DNA of 64,000 bases from Phormidium tenue FACHB-1050 (GCF_014696925.1 NZ_JACJQY010000030.1:1-64000), one strand, 5' to 3'; counted from the stretch's first letter, positions 18,660 through 27,757 are shown. Notes: generated from the sequence alone by a model not told the origin. Translations and numbers: made by a program.

Positions 18660-18818
18660 ATGAATATTATTCGATGGATTCGTGTGATTCTTTCCAGTAT
18701 TTTCATTGTGCTTGGTTTAGGTTTTGGCACATATTTTTATCTCAAGGAGCATCAGTTAATCTCCATTGCACCTCAAGGATATATCGCGAGATTTTTACTG
18801 GATTTTAGTAATTTATAG
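18660..18818 (+). CDS. Small single-pass membrane peptide (52 aa)
   Basis: An ATG at 18660 opens a 52-residue frame. Residues 1-8 are basic (MNIIRWIR), residues 9-28 are one hydrophobic helix (VILSSIFIVLGLGFGTYFYL), and residues 29-52 form a polar-to-amphipathic tail ending DFSNL. The pattern is that of a single-pass inner-membrane peptide with positive-inside topology. There is no clear Shine-Dalgarno sequence. Its TAG stop lies inside the TATAG that begins the following palindrome, and another palindrome lies upstream, so it may be its own transcription unit. I do not recognise a family. It could be a small envelope or stress peptide or toxin-like, but nothing shows this. Confidence 0.5.
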   Translation: MNIIRWIRVILSSIFIVLGLGFGTYFYLKEHQLISIAPQGYIARFLLDFSNL

Positions 18819-18932
18819 CTATAGCCACCTGTTGTATCAGGACAAATCAAAACCCAAATAGCGTGAGGCGGCGCGAAGCGCCGCCTCACGCTATTTGGGT
18901 TTTATGTCCTAACAAGAAAGGCGACAGCTATA
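18814..18932. repeat. Variable-arm palindrome, family A, full form
   Basis: Outer arms TATAGCTATAGCC and GGCGACAGCTATA. Inner perfect 26-bp stem 18849-18874 with 18878-18903, loop GAA. The arms AAATAGCGTGAGG closely match those at 37876, so these two copies are probably recently related. Confidence 0.85.
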
Positions 18933-18947
18933 TTTTAGAAAAGCACT

Positions 18948-19047
18948 TATAGCTGTCGCCCTTTGTATTAGGAAATCAACACCCAAGAAGCGAGTGGCGG
19001 CGCGAAGCGCCACCACTCGCTTCTTGGGTTTGAAGATTGGCGACAGA
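18948..19047. repeat. Variable-arm palindrome, family A, full form
   Basis: The outer TATAGCTGTCGCC pairs with GGCGACAGA. Inner stem 18981-19003 with 19007-19029 has a single C-A mismatch within the core (GTGGCGG against CCACCAC). It is third in a run of three copies flanking the small membrane peptide gene. Confidence 0.8.
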
Positions 19048-19154
19048 TGTAATATCTATCATTTTTAGATAGTTAAATTATATGATTAGCGTACAATATT
19101 CATGAAACTGTAGCGATCGCAGTGACAAATGCTAATAAATTTGGGAGAAATACT

Positions 19155-19733
19155 ATGCCGCGAGGTGGTAAACGTCAGGGAGCAGGTCGTCCTGTGGGTA
19201 CTGGCAAATATAACGAAACAACTAAAGCCGTTCGTTTACCCGTCAGCCTTGCTGATGAAATTTTAGAAGCTCTTGCTAGAGATCCTCAGCAGGTGGAACC
19301 ATCAACTATTGTCTCATCTATCTTTAAGACGGACAACAATAATATTAAATGCCGCGTGCCTCTTTATCTCAATCCCGTTGCTGCAGGATTTCCTGCTCCT
19401 ACAGAGGATTATATCGAAGGCAAAATTGATCTCAATCACCATCTTGTTAAACATCCCGAATCTACGTTTTTAGTGCGCGTAGTTGGGGATTCGATGCAAG
19501 ATGCAGGTATTCATCCGCGTGACTTACTGGTAGTCGATCGCGCCCTTGAGCCGATTAGCGGCAAAGTTGTCATTGCTGTCGTCAATGGAGAGTTAACTGT
19601 AAAGCGCTTGCGTAAGCATCGCAATAAATTATGGTTGATGCCCGAAAATCCTAGTTTTCAGCCCATTGAAATTGACGAAAATGTGGAATTACATATTTGG
19701 GGAGTAGTTACTAATGTAATTCATGCTTTGTAG
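19155..19733 (+). CDS. umuD: UmuD-like S24 self-cleaving peptidase
   Basis: The ATG at 19155 is preferred over a GTG at 19122 because GGGAGA lies 7 bases upstream of it. The product has 192 residues. A basic N-terminal segment (RGGKRQGAGRPVG) is followed by a short helical region, then a peptidase S24 domain. The cleavage site is A77-G78 (VAAGFPAP). The nucleophile is S113 (GDSMQDAG) and the general base K150 (GELTVKRL). UmuD proteins are activated by RecA-driven self-cleavage and then assist DNA polymerase V. No umuC is adjacent. A possible Rad52-like gene follows. The N-terminal part could bind DNA, so a LexA-like regulator is the alternative reading. Confidence 0.85.
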   Translation: MPRGGKRQGAGRPVGTGKYNETTKAVRLPVSLADEILEALARDPQQVEPSTIVSSIFKTDNNNIKCRVPLYLNPVAAGFPAPTEDYIEGKIDLNHHLVKHPESTFLVRVVGDSMQDAGIHPRDLLVVDRALEPISGKVVIAVVNGELTVKRLRKHRNKLWLMPENPSFQPIEIDENVELHIWGVVTNVIHAL

Positions 19734-19837
19734 TAAGAATCTAAGCTATAGAGATACAGAGCTAGAAAAAAGCATTAAAAATATTGATTAAGCAATTTAA
19801 AGCAAGATTTTGGCTGTAAATAAGAGATGACATTTAG

Positions 19838-19863
19838 CTTTGATTAACGTACATTAATCAAAG
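19838..19863. promoter_or_regulatory. Inverted repeat before the Rad52-like gene
   Basis: Perfect 10-bp arms CTTTGATTAA and TTAATCAAAG flank CGTACA and end 17 bases before the next start codon. The site is symmetric and A/T-rich, lacks the GC core of the other palindromes here, and sits at operator distance. It could be a binding site or a short hairpin ending the umuD transcript. Confidence 0.4.
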
Positions 19864-19880
19864 AGTTTTTGGTTTTGTCT

Positions 19881-20411
19881 ATGGCTCGCTTTCCTGATTC
19901 CTCCGCACCGATCCTATCTTTGTCAGCTTCTAAGGCTCGTTCCTTTGGTATATCTGAGAATATTGTCGGCAAAAACGCTTCATCTGAGTTCTTTGCGGTT
20001 TGGCAAATGCTTTGCTCACGACTAGATGCACGCAAAGATAATTGGCAGGTTAGTTTTTCTTCGCCTGTGGCAGTATCGGACTACATTACAATGCGCTGTT
20101 TACTCACCGTAGGTGAAATCACCCGTGAGGCGACAGGTAGTGATAAAGGCTGTTTAATTCAGGTGGGATCTTCAACGATTGGGATTCATGCGCCTGAACG
20201 AGCTATGCTCAATGCTTTTTGCAATGCGGCTGTTCATTTTGGAATTATTTTGCCCTTCAAGCAGATCCGCGCCAAAAAACCTCCAGACGATGCCCATGAC
20301 CTAGAGGCTGTGGTCAATATTCTTCGCAAGATTCAACGTAAGCAAAAAATGAAACGCGGTTTCAAGGCTTTAGCTAATCTTGCTAATTTGATGACCCGCC
20401 AAATTAATTAA
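19881..20411 (+). CDS. Possible Rad52/DdrA-like single-strand annealing protein
   Basis: From the ATG at 19881 the protein has 176 residues; a TTG at 19869 is in frame. The middle reads WQVSFSSPVAVSDYITMRC, LTVGEITREATG, then ERAMLNAFCNAAVHFGI. This resembles the Rad52-superfamily pattern of a beta-sheet followed by a helix with Ala-Phe and a terminal FG motif. The C-terminal 45 residues are very basic (RKIQRKQKMKRG), fitting nucleic-acid binding. The position directly after a umuD-like gene supports a DNA-repair role. The similarity is only a pattern match by eye, so the family is tentative. A terminator hairpin follows. Confidence 0.45.
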   Translation: MARFPDSSAPILSLSASKARSFGISENIVGKNASSEFFAVWQMLCSRLDARKDNWQVSFSSPVAVSDYITMRCLLTVGEITREATGSDKGCLIQVGSSTIGIHAPERAMLNAFCNAAVHFGIILPFKQIRAKKPPDDAHDLEAVVNILRKIQRKQKMKRGFKALANLANLMTRQIN

Positions 20412-20486
20412 GCGCTTTGCGCTTAAATCCGACCCAAGAAACCCTTAAAAGTTTTGCAAAGCAAAACTTTTAAGGGTTTCTTGGGT
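20409..20486. terminator. Double hairpin after the Rad52-like gene
   Basis: A short stem at 20409-20425 (TAAGCGC/GCGCTTA, overlapping the stop codon) is followed by a perfect 26-bp stem 20432-20457 with 20461-20486, loop AAA, core TTTTGC/GCAAAA. The same core with different arms recurs at 39860-39918. Confidence 0.8.
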
Positions 20487-20527
20487 TTTAACAAGACGTT
20501 GATATACTTGATGCACCAAATTCTAGA

Positions 20528-20600
20528 ACCCCCTCTAACTCCCCCTTTCAAGGGGGAGAACTTAGGCTTTCCCCCTTGAAAGGGGGAGTTAGAGGGGGGT
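20528..20600. repeat. Long inverted repeat with C/G-run arms
   Basis: Arms 20528-20557 and 20570-20600 are complementary over about 30 bp with one extra G. They carry CCCCCTCTAACTCCCCCTTT on the left and its complement on the right, with a 12-base spacer. Similar CCCTCTAACTCCCCC inverted repeats are widespread in filamentous cyanobacteria, so a MITE-like element is likely. It has no coding capacity. Confidence 0.75.
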
Positions 20601-20619
20601 GAAAATTTGCATGGTGTGT

Positions 20620-20672
20620 CAAGTATTTGAGTAAACAAGGGGCTTTAAGCCCCTTGTTTACTCAAATACTTG
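20620..20672. repeat. Perfect palindrome with AAGGGGC core
   Basis: Arms 20620-20643 and 20649-20672 pair over 24 bp around TTTAA. It lies about 70 bases before the second TPS transporter gene. With the two preceding elements it accounts for most of the 333-base gap. Confidence 0.8.
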
Positions 20673-20744
20673 CTCAAATGACTAAGTCCTAGTAAATTGC
20701 TGACTAACCAATCCACTATTGCAGTTATGTAGGTGCTTGTTGTT

Positions 20745-22529
20745 ATGTTGGAGCTTCATGGATGGTTGGGCTTGCAGAAAAAAAAATTAACGATTTTTAG
20801 ATCAGCAATTTGTACAGGGTTAGGTTACACAGGATTAGGCTTAACTAGCTTTGTAGCGTTTACGCTGCCAATATCGGCGCAAACAAATCGAGCTAACTCC
20901 TTAACACCACAAATTATTACGCCCACCCTGCGATCGCCTTCGCCACAATTACCAGACCAGACACCAGCACCTCTCCCCTCACCTGACGAATTGTTAAACC
21001 CTTCTCGTGAGCCTGTCGCTCCTCAAAAAGAAGTACCCGTAACTGGAACGATTACGGTCAATCAATTTGAGGTGTTAGGAAGCACCGTATTTACGAAAGC
21101 AGAACTTGATCAGATTCTGAACTCTTTTACTAAGCGACCAATCACTTTTTCAGAACTGCTGAAAGCGCGATCGCAGATTACAGATTTATATACAAGCCGA
21201 GGATATATAACATCAGGAGCCTTTATCCCTACCCAAAACTTACAGAATGGAGTAGTGCAGATTCAGGTAATTGAAGGAGGGCTGGAAGATATAAAAGTAA
21301 CTGGGGTTGAACGGTTAAGTCCAGACTATGTGCGATCGCGGATGAACATTGCGACAGGCGCTCCATTGAATCGCGATCGCTTGATTCAAGCCCTTCAAGT
21401 TCTCCAAATCAATCCCCTGATTGCCAGTATATCGGCAGAGCTATCAGCAGGTACGAGAGCTGGGCAGAACATTCTGGAAGTGCGGATTAAAGAAGCAAAA
21501 TCTTTAGAAGCGCAACTATCTCTGGATAACAACCGCGCTCCTAGTGTTGGTTCATTGCGTCGTAAAGTCCAAATTAGTGAAGCAAATTTAACAGGATTGG
21601 GCGATACGCTAAATGTTGCCTATAGCAATACCGATGGAAGTAATTCCTATGATCTCAGCTATACATTACCGATTAATCCTTATAATGGCACGATCGCATT
21701 TGCGTTTAATAATGGCAATAGCAACGTTTTGGAAAAGCCTTTTAATATATTGGATATCTACGCGAATTCCACATCCTACGACTTTACTTTTCGCCAGCCC
21801 ATTGAGCAAACCCCTAGTCAAGAAATAGCACTAGGTTTCACGGCTTCCTATCGTGAAAGTTTAACTAGTTTGTTAAAGATTCCATTTCCTTTGTCCGCAG
21901 GAGCAGATGATAATGGCGTAACTAAAACTACAGTTTTACGGGCTTTTCAAGAATTTACACAGCGCTCTAGTCAGTCAGTCATCTCTTTGCGATCGCAGTT
22001 TAACGTTGGACTAGGTGGTGTATTCGGTTCCAATGTAAATACTAGATTCCCTGATAGTCGATTTGTTTCATGGCGTGGACAGTCGCAATATGTAAATTTA
22101 CTTGCACCTGATACTTTTTTATTACTCCGTGGGGATTTGCAATTAGGCGATCGCGCCCTGCTACCTTCTGAGCAAATTGGGTTTGGAGGACAAGACACTC
22201 TGCGCGGCTATCGTCAAGATGTGTTGCTAGGAGATAATGGATTGAATCTATCCGCAGAGTTGCGATTACCGATCTTGCGTGTTCCTGAATGGGAAGGACT
22301 ATTGCAGCTTGTGCCATTTGTTGATGCCGCCGCCGTATGGACAAGTTCAGGAGAAGCAAACTCTAGTTCCAATACATTGTTAGGTACTGGTTTGGGCTTG
22401 CGTTGGCGAGTTGGCAATACTTTAGATCTTCGGCTCGATTATGGTATTCCTTTAATTTCAGTGCCAAATAGTCGTAACACAGCCCAAGAAAATGGGCTTT
22501 ACTTCAATCTCAATTTTACAGGGTTTTAA
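20745..22529 (+). CDS. FhaC/ShlB-type outer-membrane TPS transporter (copy 2)
   Basis: This second TpsB-type outer-membrane pore is 594 residues from the ATG at 20745; a GTG at 20733 adds four residues. A signal region ends ISAQ near residue 45. A Pro-rich linker is followed by POTRA domains (ITVNQFEVLGSTVF, LYTSRGYITSGAF, INPLIASISAEL), then the barrel. The loop-6 motif is the canonical LRGY (FGGQDTLRGY). The last residue is Phe. It is clearly homologous to the product of 12010-13758 along its whole length but diverged. It is first in a same-strand set with two exoproteins and a CHAT-TPR gene, so it probably exports both exoproteins. Confidence 0.9.
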   Translation: MLELHGWLGLQKKKLTIFRSAICTGLGYTGLGLTSFVAFTLPISAQTNRANSLTPQIITPTLRSPSPQLPDQTPAPLPSPDELLNPSREPVAPQKEVPVTGTITVNQFEVLGSTVFTKAELDQILNSFTKRPITFSELLKARSQITDLYTSRGYITSGAFIPTQNLQNGVVQIQVIEGGLEDIKVTGVERLSPDYVRSRMNIATGAPLNRDRLIQALQVLQINPLIASISAELSAGTRAGQNILEVRIKEAKSLEAQLSLDNNRAPSVGSLRRKVQISEANLTGLGDTLNVAYSNTDGSNSYDLSYTLPINPYNGTIAFAFNNGNSNVLEKPFNILDIYANSTSYDFTFRQPIEQTPSQEIALGFTASYRESLTSLLKIPFPLSAGADDNGVTKTTVLRAFQEFTQRSSQSVISLRSQFNVGLGGVFGSNVNTRFPDSRFVSWRGQSQYVNLLAPDTFLLLRGDLQLGDRALLPSEQIGFGGQDTLRGYRQDVLLGDNGLNLSAELRLPILRVPEWEGLLQLVPFVDAAAVWTSSGEANSSSNTLLGTGLGLRWRVGNTLDLRLDYGIPLISVPNSRNTAQENGLYFNLNFTGF

Positions 22530-22606
22530 GATATAGTAACTTCCTGTAAGCAGTTAAATAAAGTGCTGTATTCTAAACATATCAGCATGAGATAGTATCT
22601 CAAAAT

Positions 22607-25600
22607 ATGAAGTATATGAGAGAACATAACTTTAAAAAGGCAGCGATCGCATCAGTAATTTCAATAATTAGCTTTAGTCTTTTCTCCCATGCAAGTTCTG
22701 CTCAGAATGCGATCGCGCCTGACAATACTCTTCCAGGCAACACATCAGTTAATTTCAACAGTGCCAATCAAACCTACACGATTACAGGTGGTACACAGGT
22801 TGGGGGAAATCAGTTTCATAGCTTTCAAGATTTTTCAGTGCCGACTAGCAATACTGCACATTTTGATAATGCACTGACAACTACTAATGTAATCGGGCGA
22901 GTGACAGGCTCTAATATCTCGAATATTGATGGGATATTGAGAACTAATGGAACAACAAATTTATATTTAGTTAATCCTAACGGTATTACTTTTGGGGCAA
23001 ATGCCAAGTTAGATATTGCGGGTTCGTTTAGCGCGAGTACGGCTAATAGTGTTAAGTTTTTTGACGGTAGTGAGTTTAGCGCCACTAATCCCCAAGCGCC
23101 GCCTTTGTTAAATGTAAATGTGCCTCTGGGCTTGCAGTATGGGAATAGCAATGCGGGGGCAACAATTAGTAATAGTGGTAATCTTGTGGCGGGTCAAGAT
23201 TTGGTTTTGAATGCGGATAGGTTGGATTTGCAGGGGGCTTTGCAAGCAGGAAGAGACTTAACGCTGCAAGCTCAGGACTTGGTGAAGATTCGTGATACTT
23301 CTACTAGTCCATTTTTTGCTGTAGCTGGGCGTGATTTACTAATTCAGGGTAATCAATTAGTTGACATTTTTACTTTCAACCATCGCAATAGTGGATTTTG
23401 GTCGGGTGGGAATATGTTGTTGCGATCGCAAAATCCTGTTATTGGCGATGCTCATTTTTATGCAGGTAAGAACTTAAAGATTGAGAAGCTAAATGGAAGT
23501 TTAGGGAATTTAATTAGTCCTAATGATCCAGTTATTTTGGCGAATGGTGATGTGTCCTTAGGTGACTATACAGGTGCATCATTGCATATTTTATCGGGTG
23601 GAAGCGTTACGCTTGGTAATGTCACGATTGATAGTACTGGGACTGTTGCGACTACAATCAACCCGAATAATACAACTCTATTTAATGCTACGAATACTTA
23701 TGCAGATCTTGCGACTTATGGAGGTGCATTAGGTGCGCCTTCTATAACGATTGATGGCAGTCAGCAGGCGACTTTGGATGTAAGAGCAGGTGTAGATTGG
23801 TCACAGTTGGGAGGTTTATCAACTAATCAGGTTCTTGGAACTTTTGCGCTACCAAATACAGCCCCAACTTATGCGGCGACTCCTAGTAATGCAAATATTA
23901 CGATAAATGGCAATATTCGGGTGTCGCAGCCCAATGGATTGGTGTTGTTGACTAATCAGTTTCTCCCTAATGCCTTAACAGGGACAATCTCAGCTAGAGG
24001 TATCGATACCAGTACTAATTTGTCTGGAGTAAATGGTGGTGATATTACTATTGATGGACGGGGGGATATTGCGATCTCCAATGCTGCTTTGCGATCGTAC
24101 GTATCGGTTTTTGAAAATGCTGGAAATGGTGGAGCAATTTCTTTCTCTACTAGTAATGGGAATATCTCACTCACTAACTCGAACCTAGATACATATGTAT
24201 CGGTCTACGCTAACACAGGAAATGGAGGGGCGATTTCTCTTTCTGCATTAAATGGTGGCATTGAGTTAACTAACTCATTCTTATCTTCATTCTCCTCCTC
24301 AGTCTTTGGCAACAGTTCTAGAGAGGGAGGCGCGATCTCCTTATCTTCTGCTAATGGTAATATCTCCCTTACTGACTCTGATTTAAGATCTTACTCCCAA
24401 TCAATCTTTGACAATGCTGGGAGCGGAGGATCGATCTCCTTATCATCTGCTAACGGTAATATATCGCTTAATAACTCCAACCCTTCTTCGTATTCAACAG
24501 CAAGAACAGGCACAGGCAATGCTGGGAATGGAGGGGCTGTCACCTTCTCTACTTCTAATGGTAATATCTCGCTAATTAATTCACTTACCCTTACTCAATC
24601 ACTTGCCGAGTTCGGCTCTGGCAATGCGGGAAATGGAGGCGCAATTTCTTTTTCTACCTCTAACGGCAATATTACCCTTGATAATTCAACATCGGTTGCG
24701 AACTCGCAGTCTAGGTCAGGCGATGTGGGAAATGGAGGCGCAATTTCTTTTTTTAACTCCAACGGCAATATCTACCTAACTGGATCTAGTGCGATCGTTG
24801 ATGGTAAAGATGGAGGTGCAATTTCTTTCACCAACTCTAATGGTAATATCCTTCTTTCTGGATTAGTTTTACGCTCTAATTCTACCTCTATAAATGGGGG
24901 AGACGGAGGTGCTATTTCCATCTCTAACAACAACGGTGATATAACAGGTTCGCTTATTAGTTCGACTTTATCTATCTCTGGGAATGGAGGAGCAATTTCT
25001 TTCTCTAATACCAACGGCAATATCTCATTCACCAGATCGGTTTTTTCCTCAAATTCGCAATCTAATACTAGTGACTCAGGAAATGGCGGTATGATTTCAT
25101 TTTCTAACGCCAATGGCAATATATCACTAGATGTATCACCCTTATACTCATACTCGCAATCTGACTCTGGTAATGCAGGCAATGGCGGTGCGATTTCTTT
25201 CTTTACTTCCAATGGCAATATTTCACTAGAAAGCTCAAGTCCGTCATCATACTCAAGCTCGAACTCTGGCAATGCAGGCAATGCAGGGGAAATATCATAC
25301 TCTACCTCTAACGGTAATATTTCGCTCAACAACTCATTTTCTTCCGCATACTCACAATCTTCTTTTGGCAATGCAGGAATCGGGGGAGCGATTTCTTTTT
25401 ATACCCCTAACGGTAATATCTCGCTCACCAACTCGGCATCTTTTGCGTACTCGATTACAAATGTTGGTAATGCAGGAAATGGCGGAGCAGTTTCTTTCTT
25501 CACTTCTAATGGTAATATCTCTCTCATTAGATCAGCATCATATTCATTCACCAATTCGACTAATGGCAATGTGGGAAATGCGGGAGAGATTTTCTTGTTT

Positions 25601-27757
25601 GCGTCCAATGGCAGTATCACTACAACTGGCGCAAGGCGATACTTGCTAGCCACCGCAATATCAAAACTGGGAGAAAGTGGTTCTGGCGGTGACATTAAAC
25701 TAGTTGCTAAAGATCAAATCAGTAATTTTGAAATCTTGACTCAATCTTCTACGGGACAAGCTGGCGCAGTAAAAATTGATGGAACTGGAGATCTCGCTAT
25801 CACTAATTTGCAGATTAGCACAAGTCAAAATGTAAGTTTTGATGCTCCCTTTACTGGTCCAATCACTTTTGAAGTTGGGGAAAGTGGCATATCGGGAGAT
25901 GTAGCGATCGCTAATTCAGTAGGCAGTCTCACCTTTGACCAAACTAAGATCAACACCGTCACTCAAAGTAAAGATCCTGCGGGTAACATCATCATCTCCA
26001 GCCCGACGATGATAACCTTCCAAAACAATAGTAATGTCATTGCCACAACCAATGCTCAAGGTAAAGCAGGAGACATATCTATTAATGCTCCTATAGTCAA
26101 AATTAACGACAATTCCAAATTATTAGCTGAAACTAATGGCACAGGAACAGGCGGCAATATTACGATCAATGCTCCTTCATCTGTTGACTTAACGCGATTA
26201 CTCGATGCATTTCCAATTCTATCAGTCCAAACCAATAACGCAGGCAAAGCAGGTAGCATCGTCATTAATACCCCAACCCTCACCCTCACCGACAGGGCAA
26301 GGATTACTGCTACTGCTAGCGCCACCGCCACCAATCCCAATGGCGGCGGTAGTATTACTCTCAATGCCTCCCAAATGAATCTTTTCGGCACAGTCGGCGT
26401 ATTTGCTGAAACCCAAGGCATATCCCCCGCAGGAACTTTAAGACTCAATCCCTATAACAATCTTGGCTATCTCAACATTGCCTTAGCACCTAATTCTCAA
26501 ATCTCAGCTTCCACTTCTAGCATTGGCAATGGTGGTGACTTGTTTGTCACGGCTCCCCAATCAATTGCGATCGCAGGACAAGGAAAACTTGCGGTCGAGA
26601 CAACAGGGCTGATGGACAATGCAGGCAAAGCAGGAAACATCACATTTACGACCAAACAGCTTACTCTCAGCGATGGAGTTTTAGTATCTGCTTCCACATC
26701 GGGAAGAGGCAAAGCAGGCGATATCTTTGTAAGAGCCGATGACTTTACCATCTCCAATAGCGCACAGATCCAAACTGCGACATCGAGTATTGGAGACTCA
26801 GGCACAATCGATGTGAGGGTGGTGAATCAATTTAATCTCTCAGGCTCGAAAACAGGCTTGTTTGCGAATACTTTAGCCAATTCCACAGGTCGGGGTGGCG
26901 ATATCTTTATCGACCCTGTATCTGTTACTCTTCGGGATGGAGCGCAAATAGCCGTTGGCAGCCTCGGTGCAGGTATTGGTGGCAATATCACCCTCATATC
27001 TAACTTTCTCACCCTGTTAAATGATTCCTCTATCACTGCCGAAACAGCTAGTGCTAATGGAGGTAATATTACCCTTAGTATTCCCTCTATCTTGCTGTTG
27101 CGTTATGGTAGCCAGATTAGCACCACCGCAGGCACAGCTCTTGCAGGTGGTAACGGTGGGAATGTCAATATCACCGCAGGTTTTATCGTTGCTTTACCCA
27201 AGGAAAATAGTGACATCTTCGCCAATGCATTTACAGGTAACGGCGGCAATATTAATCTTACGACTAACGGGATCTTTGGACTAGAATTCCGCCCTGTTCT
27301 CACTACTTTGAGCGACATTGCCGCTAGTTCTCAATTTGGTGTTAATGGAACGGTAAATATTAATACTCCTGGGGTTGATCCTAGTAAAGGATTAACGAAT
27401 TTACCTGTAGATATTGGTGATGCGAGTAAACTTGTCTCTCAAAAATGCTTAGCCGATCGCCAAGATAGTGCGTTTGTGATCACAGGTCGCGGTGGCATTC
27501 CTGCTAGTCCTGCTGATGTAATCAGTGGTAATAATTTACAAGAAAATCTGGGTACTCCTAGCGATCAATTGAGCAATCAATTAGCGAGTCCGTCCAGCAA
27601 ATTAATGAGCCAATCCCCAAAGCAACAGGTTAATACCGATCGCATAATTGAGGCGCAAGGATGGACTATTAATCCCTATGGTGAAGTTTCTCTGGTAGCA
27701 GAAATACCTAAAGCAATACCTTCGCCAAGTTGGGTTAGACAAATACAATGCCGTTAA
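22607..27757 (+). CDS. Filamentous haemagglutinin-like TPS exoprotein (copy 2, largest)
   Basis: TpsA-type protein of 1716 residues. A signal peptide (ending SSAQ near residue 33) is followed by the TPS domain (about 35-165; [28 protein letters not shown]). A long array of Ser/Gly/Asn-rich rungs follows at about residues 500-1005 (GNGGAISF-x-TSNGNISL-x-NS), then AGNI/GGNI-type beta-helix rungs. The C-terminus has QKCLADRQDSAFVITGRGG and a tail INPYGEVSLVAE ending QCR. The last quarter is nearly identical at DNA level to the next gene over 243 bases. It begins 77 bases after the transporter and is probably co-transcribed with it. Expected to be secreted and surface-bound. Confidence 0.92.
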   Translation: MKYMREHNFKKAAIASVISIISFSLFSHASSAQNAIAPDNTLPGNTSVNFNSANQTYTITGGTQVGGNQFHSFQDFSVPTSNTAHFDNALTTTNVIGRVTGSNISNIDGILRTNGTTNLYLVNPNGITFGANAKLDIAGSFSASTANSVKFFDGSEFSATNPQAPPLLNVNVPLGLQYGNSNAGATISNSGNLVAGQDLVLNADRLDLQGALQAGRDLTLQAQDLVKIRDTSTSPFFAVAGRDLLIQGNQLVDIFTFNHRNSGFWSGGNMLLRSQNPVIGDAHFYAGKNLKIEKLNGSLGNLISPNDPVILANGDVSLGDYTGASLHILSGGSVTLGNVTIDSTGTVATTINPNNTTLFNATNTYADLATYGGALGAPSITIDGSQQATLDVRAGVDWSQLGGLSTNQVLGTFALPNTAPTYAATPSNANITINGNIRVSQPNGLVLLTNQFLPNALTGTISARGIDTSTNLSGVNGGDITIDGRGDIAISNAALRSYVSVFENAGNGGAISFSTSNGNISLTNSNLDTYVSVYANTGNGGAISLSALNGGIELTNSFLSSFSSSVFGNSSREGGAISLSSANGNISLTDSDLRSYSQSIFDNAGSGGSISLSSANGNISLNNSNPSSYSTARTGTGNAGNGGAVTFSTSNGNISLINSLTLTQSLAEFGSGNAGNGGAISFSTSNGNITLDNSTSVANSQSRSGDVGNGGAISFFNSNGNIYLTGSSAIVDGKDGGAISFTNSNGNILLSGLVLRSNSTSINGGDGGAISISNNNGDITGSLISSTLSISGNGGAISFSNTNGNISFTRSVFSSNSQSNTSDSGNGGMISFSNANGNISLDVSPLYSYSQSDSGNAGNGGAISFFTSNGNISLESSSPSSYSSSNSGNAGNAGEISYSTSNGNISLNNSFSSAYSQSSFGNAGIGGAISFYTPNGNISLTNSASFAYSITNVGNAGNGGAVSFFTSNGNISLIRSASYSFTNSTNGNVGNAGEIFLFASNGSITTTGARRYLLATAISKLGESGSGGDIKLVAKDQISNFEILTQSSTGQAGAVKIDGTGDLAITNLQISTSQNVSFDAPFTGPITFEVGESGISGDVAIANSVGSLTFDQTKINTVTQSKDPAGNIIISSPTMITFQNNSNVIATTNAQGKAGDISINAPIVKINDNSKLLAETNGTGTGGNITINAPSSVDLTRLLDAFPILSVQTNNAGKAGSIVINTPTLTLTDRARITATASATATNPNGGGSITLNASQMNLFGTVGVFAETQGISPAGTLRLNPYNNLGYLNIALAPNSQISASTSSIGNGGDLFVTAPQSIAIAGQGKLAVETTGLMDNAGKAGNITFTTKQLTLSDGVLVSASTSGRGKAGDIFVRADDFTISNSAQIQTATSSIGDSGTIDVRVVNQFNLSGSKTGLFANTLANSTGRGGDIFIDPVSVTLRDGAQIAVGSLGAGIGGNITLISNFLTLLNDSSITAETASANGGNITLSIPSILLLRYGSQISTTAGTALAGGNGGNVNITAGFIVALPKENSDIFANAFTGNGGNINLTTNGIFGLEFRPVLTTLSDIAASSQFGVNGTVNINTPGVDPSKGLTNLPVDIGDASKLVSQKCLADRQDSAFVITGRGGIPASPADVISGNNLQENLGTPSDQLSNQLASPSSKLMSQSPKQQVNTDRIIEAQGWTINPYGEVSLVAEIPKAIPSPSWVRQIQCR
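24100..25620 (+). repeat. In-frame tandem array of surface-protein rungs
   Basis: About 19 to 20 imperfect units of roughly 30-35 codons each encode GN-x-GNGGAISF, then SNGNISL, then NS plus a variable Ser/Tyr-rich stretch. The glycine half and the SNGNISL half are well kept; the Ser-rich spacer varies in length and sequence. This fits a repetitive beta-helix that can grow or shrink by recombination. Confidence 0.8.
27311..27553 (+). repeat. 243-base segment duplicated at 31801-32043
   Basis: Near-identical copy between the two adjacent exoprotein genes; by eye about nine mismatches, most of them synonymous. The upstream parts of the two genes are far more diverged. It encodes the conserved C-terminal region around GVDPSKGLTNLPVDIGDASK. 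Confidence 0.85.

Noticed and set aside
18581-18808. 75-residue frame overlapping the small membrane peptide
   Set aside because: Out of frame; starts inside a palindrome; Cys/Phe-rich with no pattern. The 52-residue frame has clear membrane-protein character.
19081-19110. Possible LexA-type box (GTACAATATTC) before the UmuD-like gene
   Set aside because: Only half of the expected cyanobacterial motif matches; not strong enough to call.
24772-25371. 199-residue minus-strand frame rich in Glu, Leu and Pro
   Set aside because: Antisense shadow of the exoprotein repeat array; its periodicity mirrors the sense repeats.
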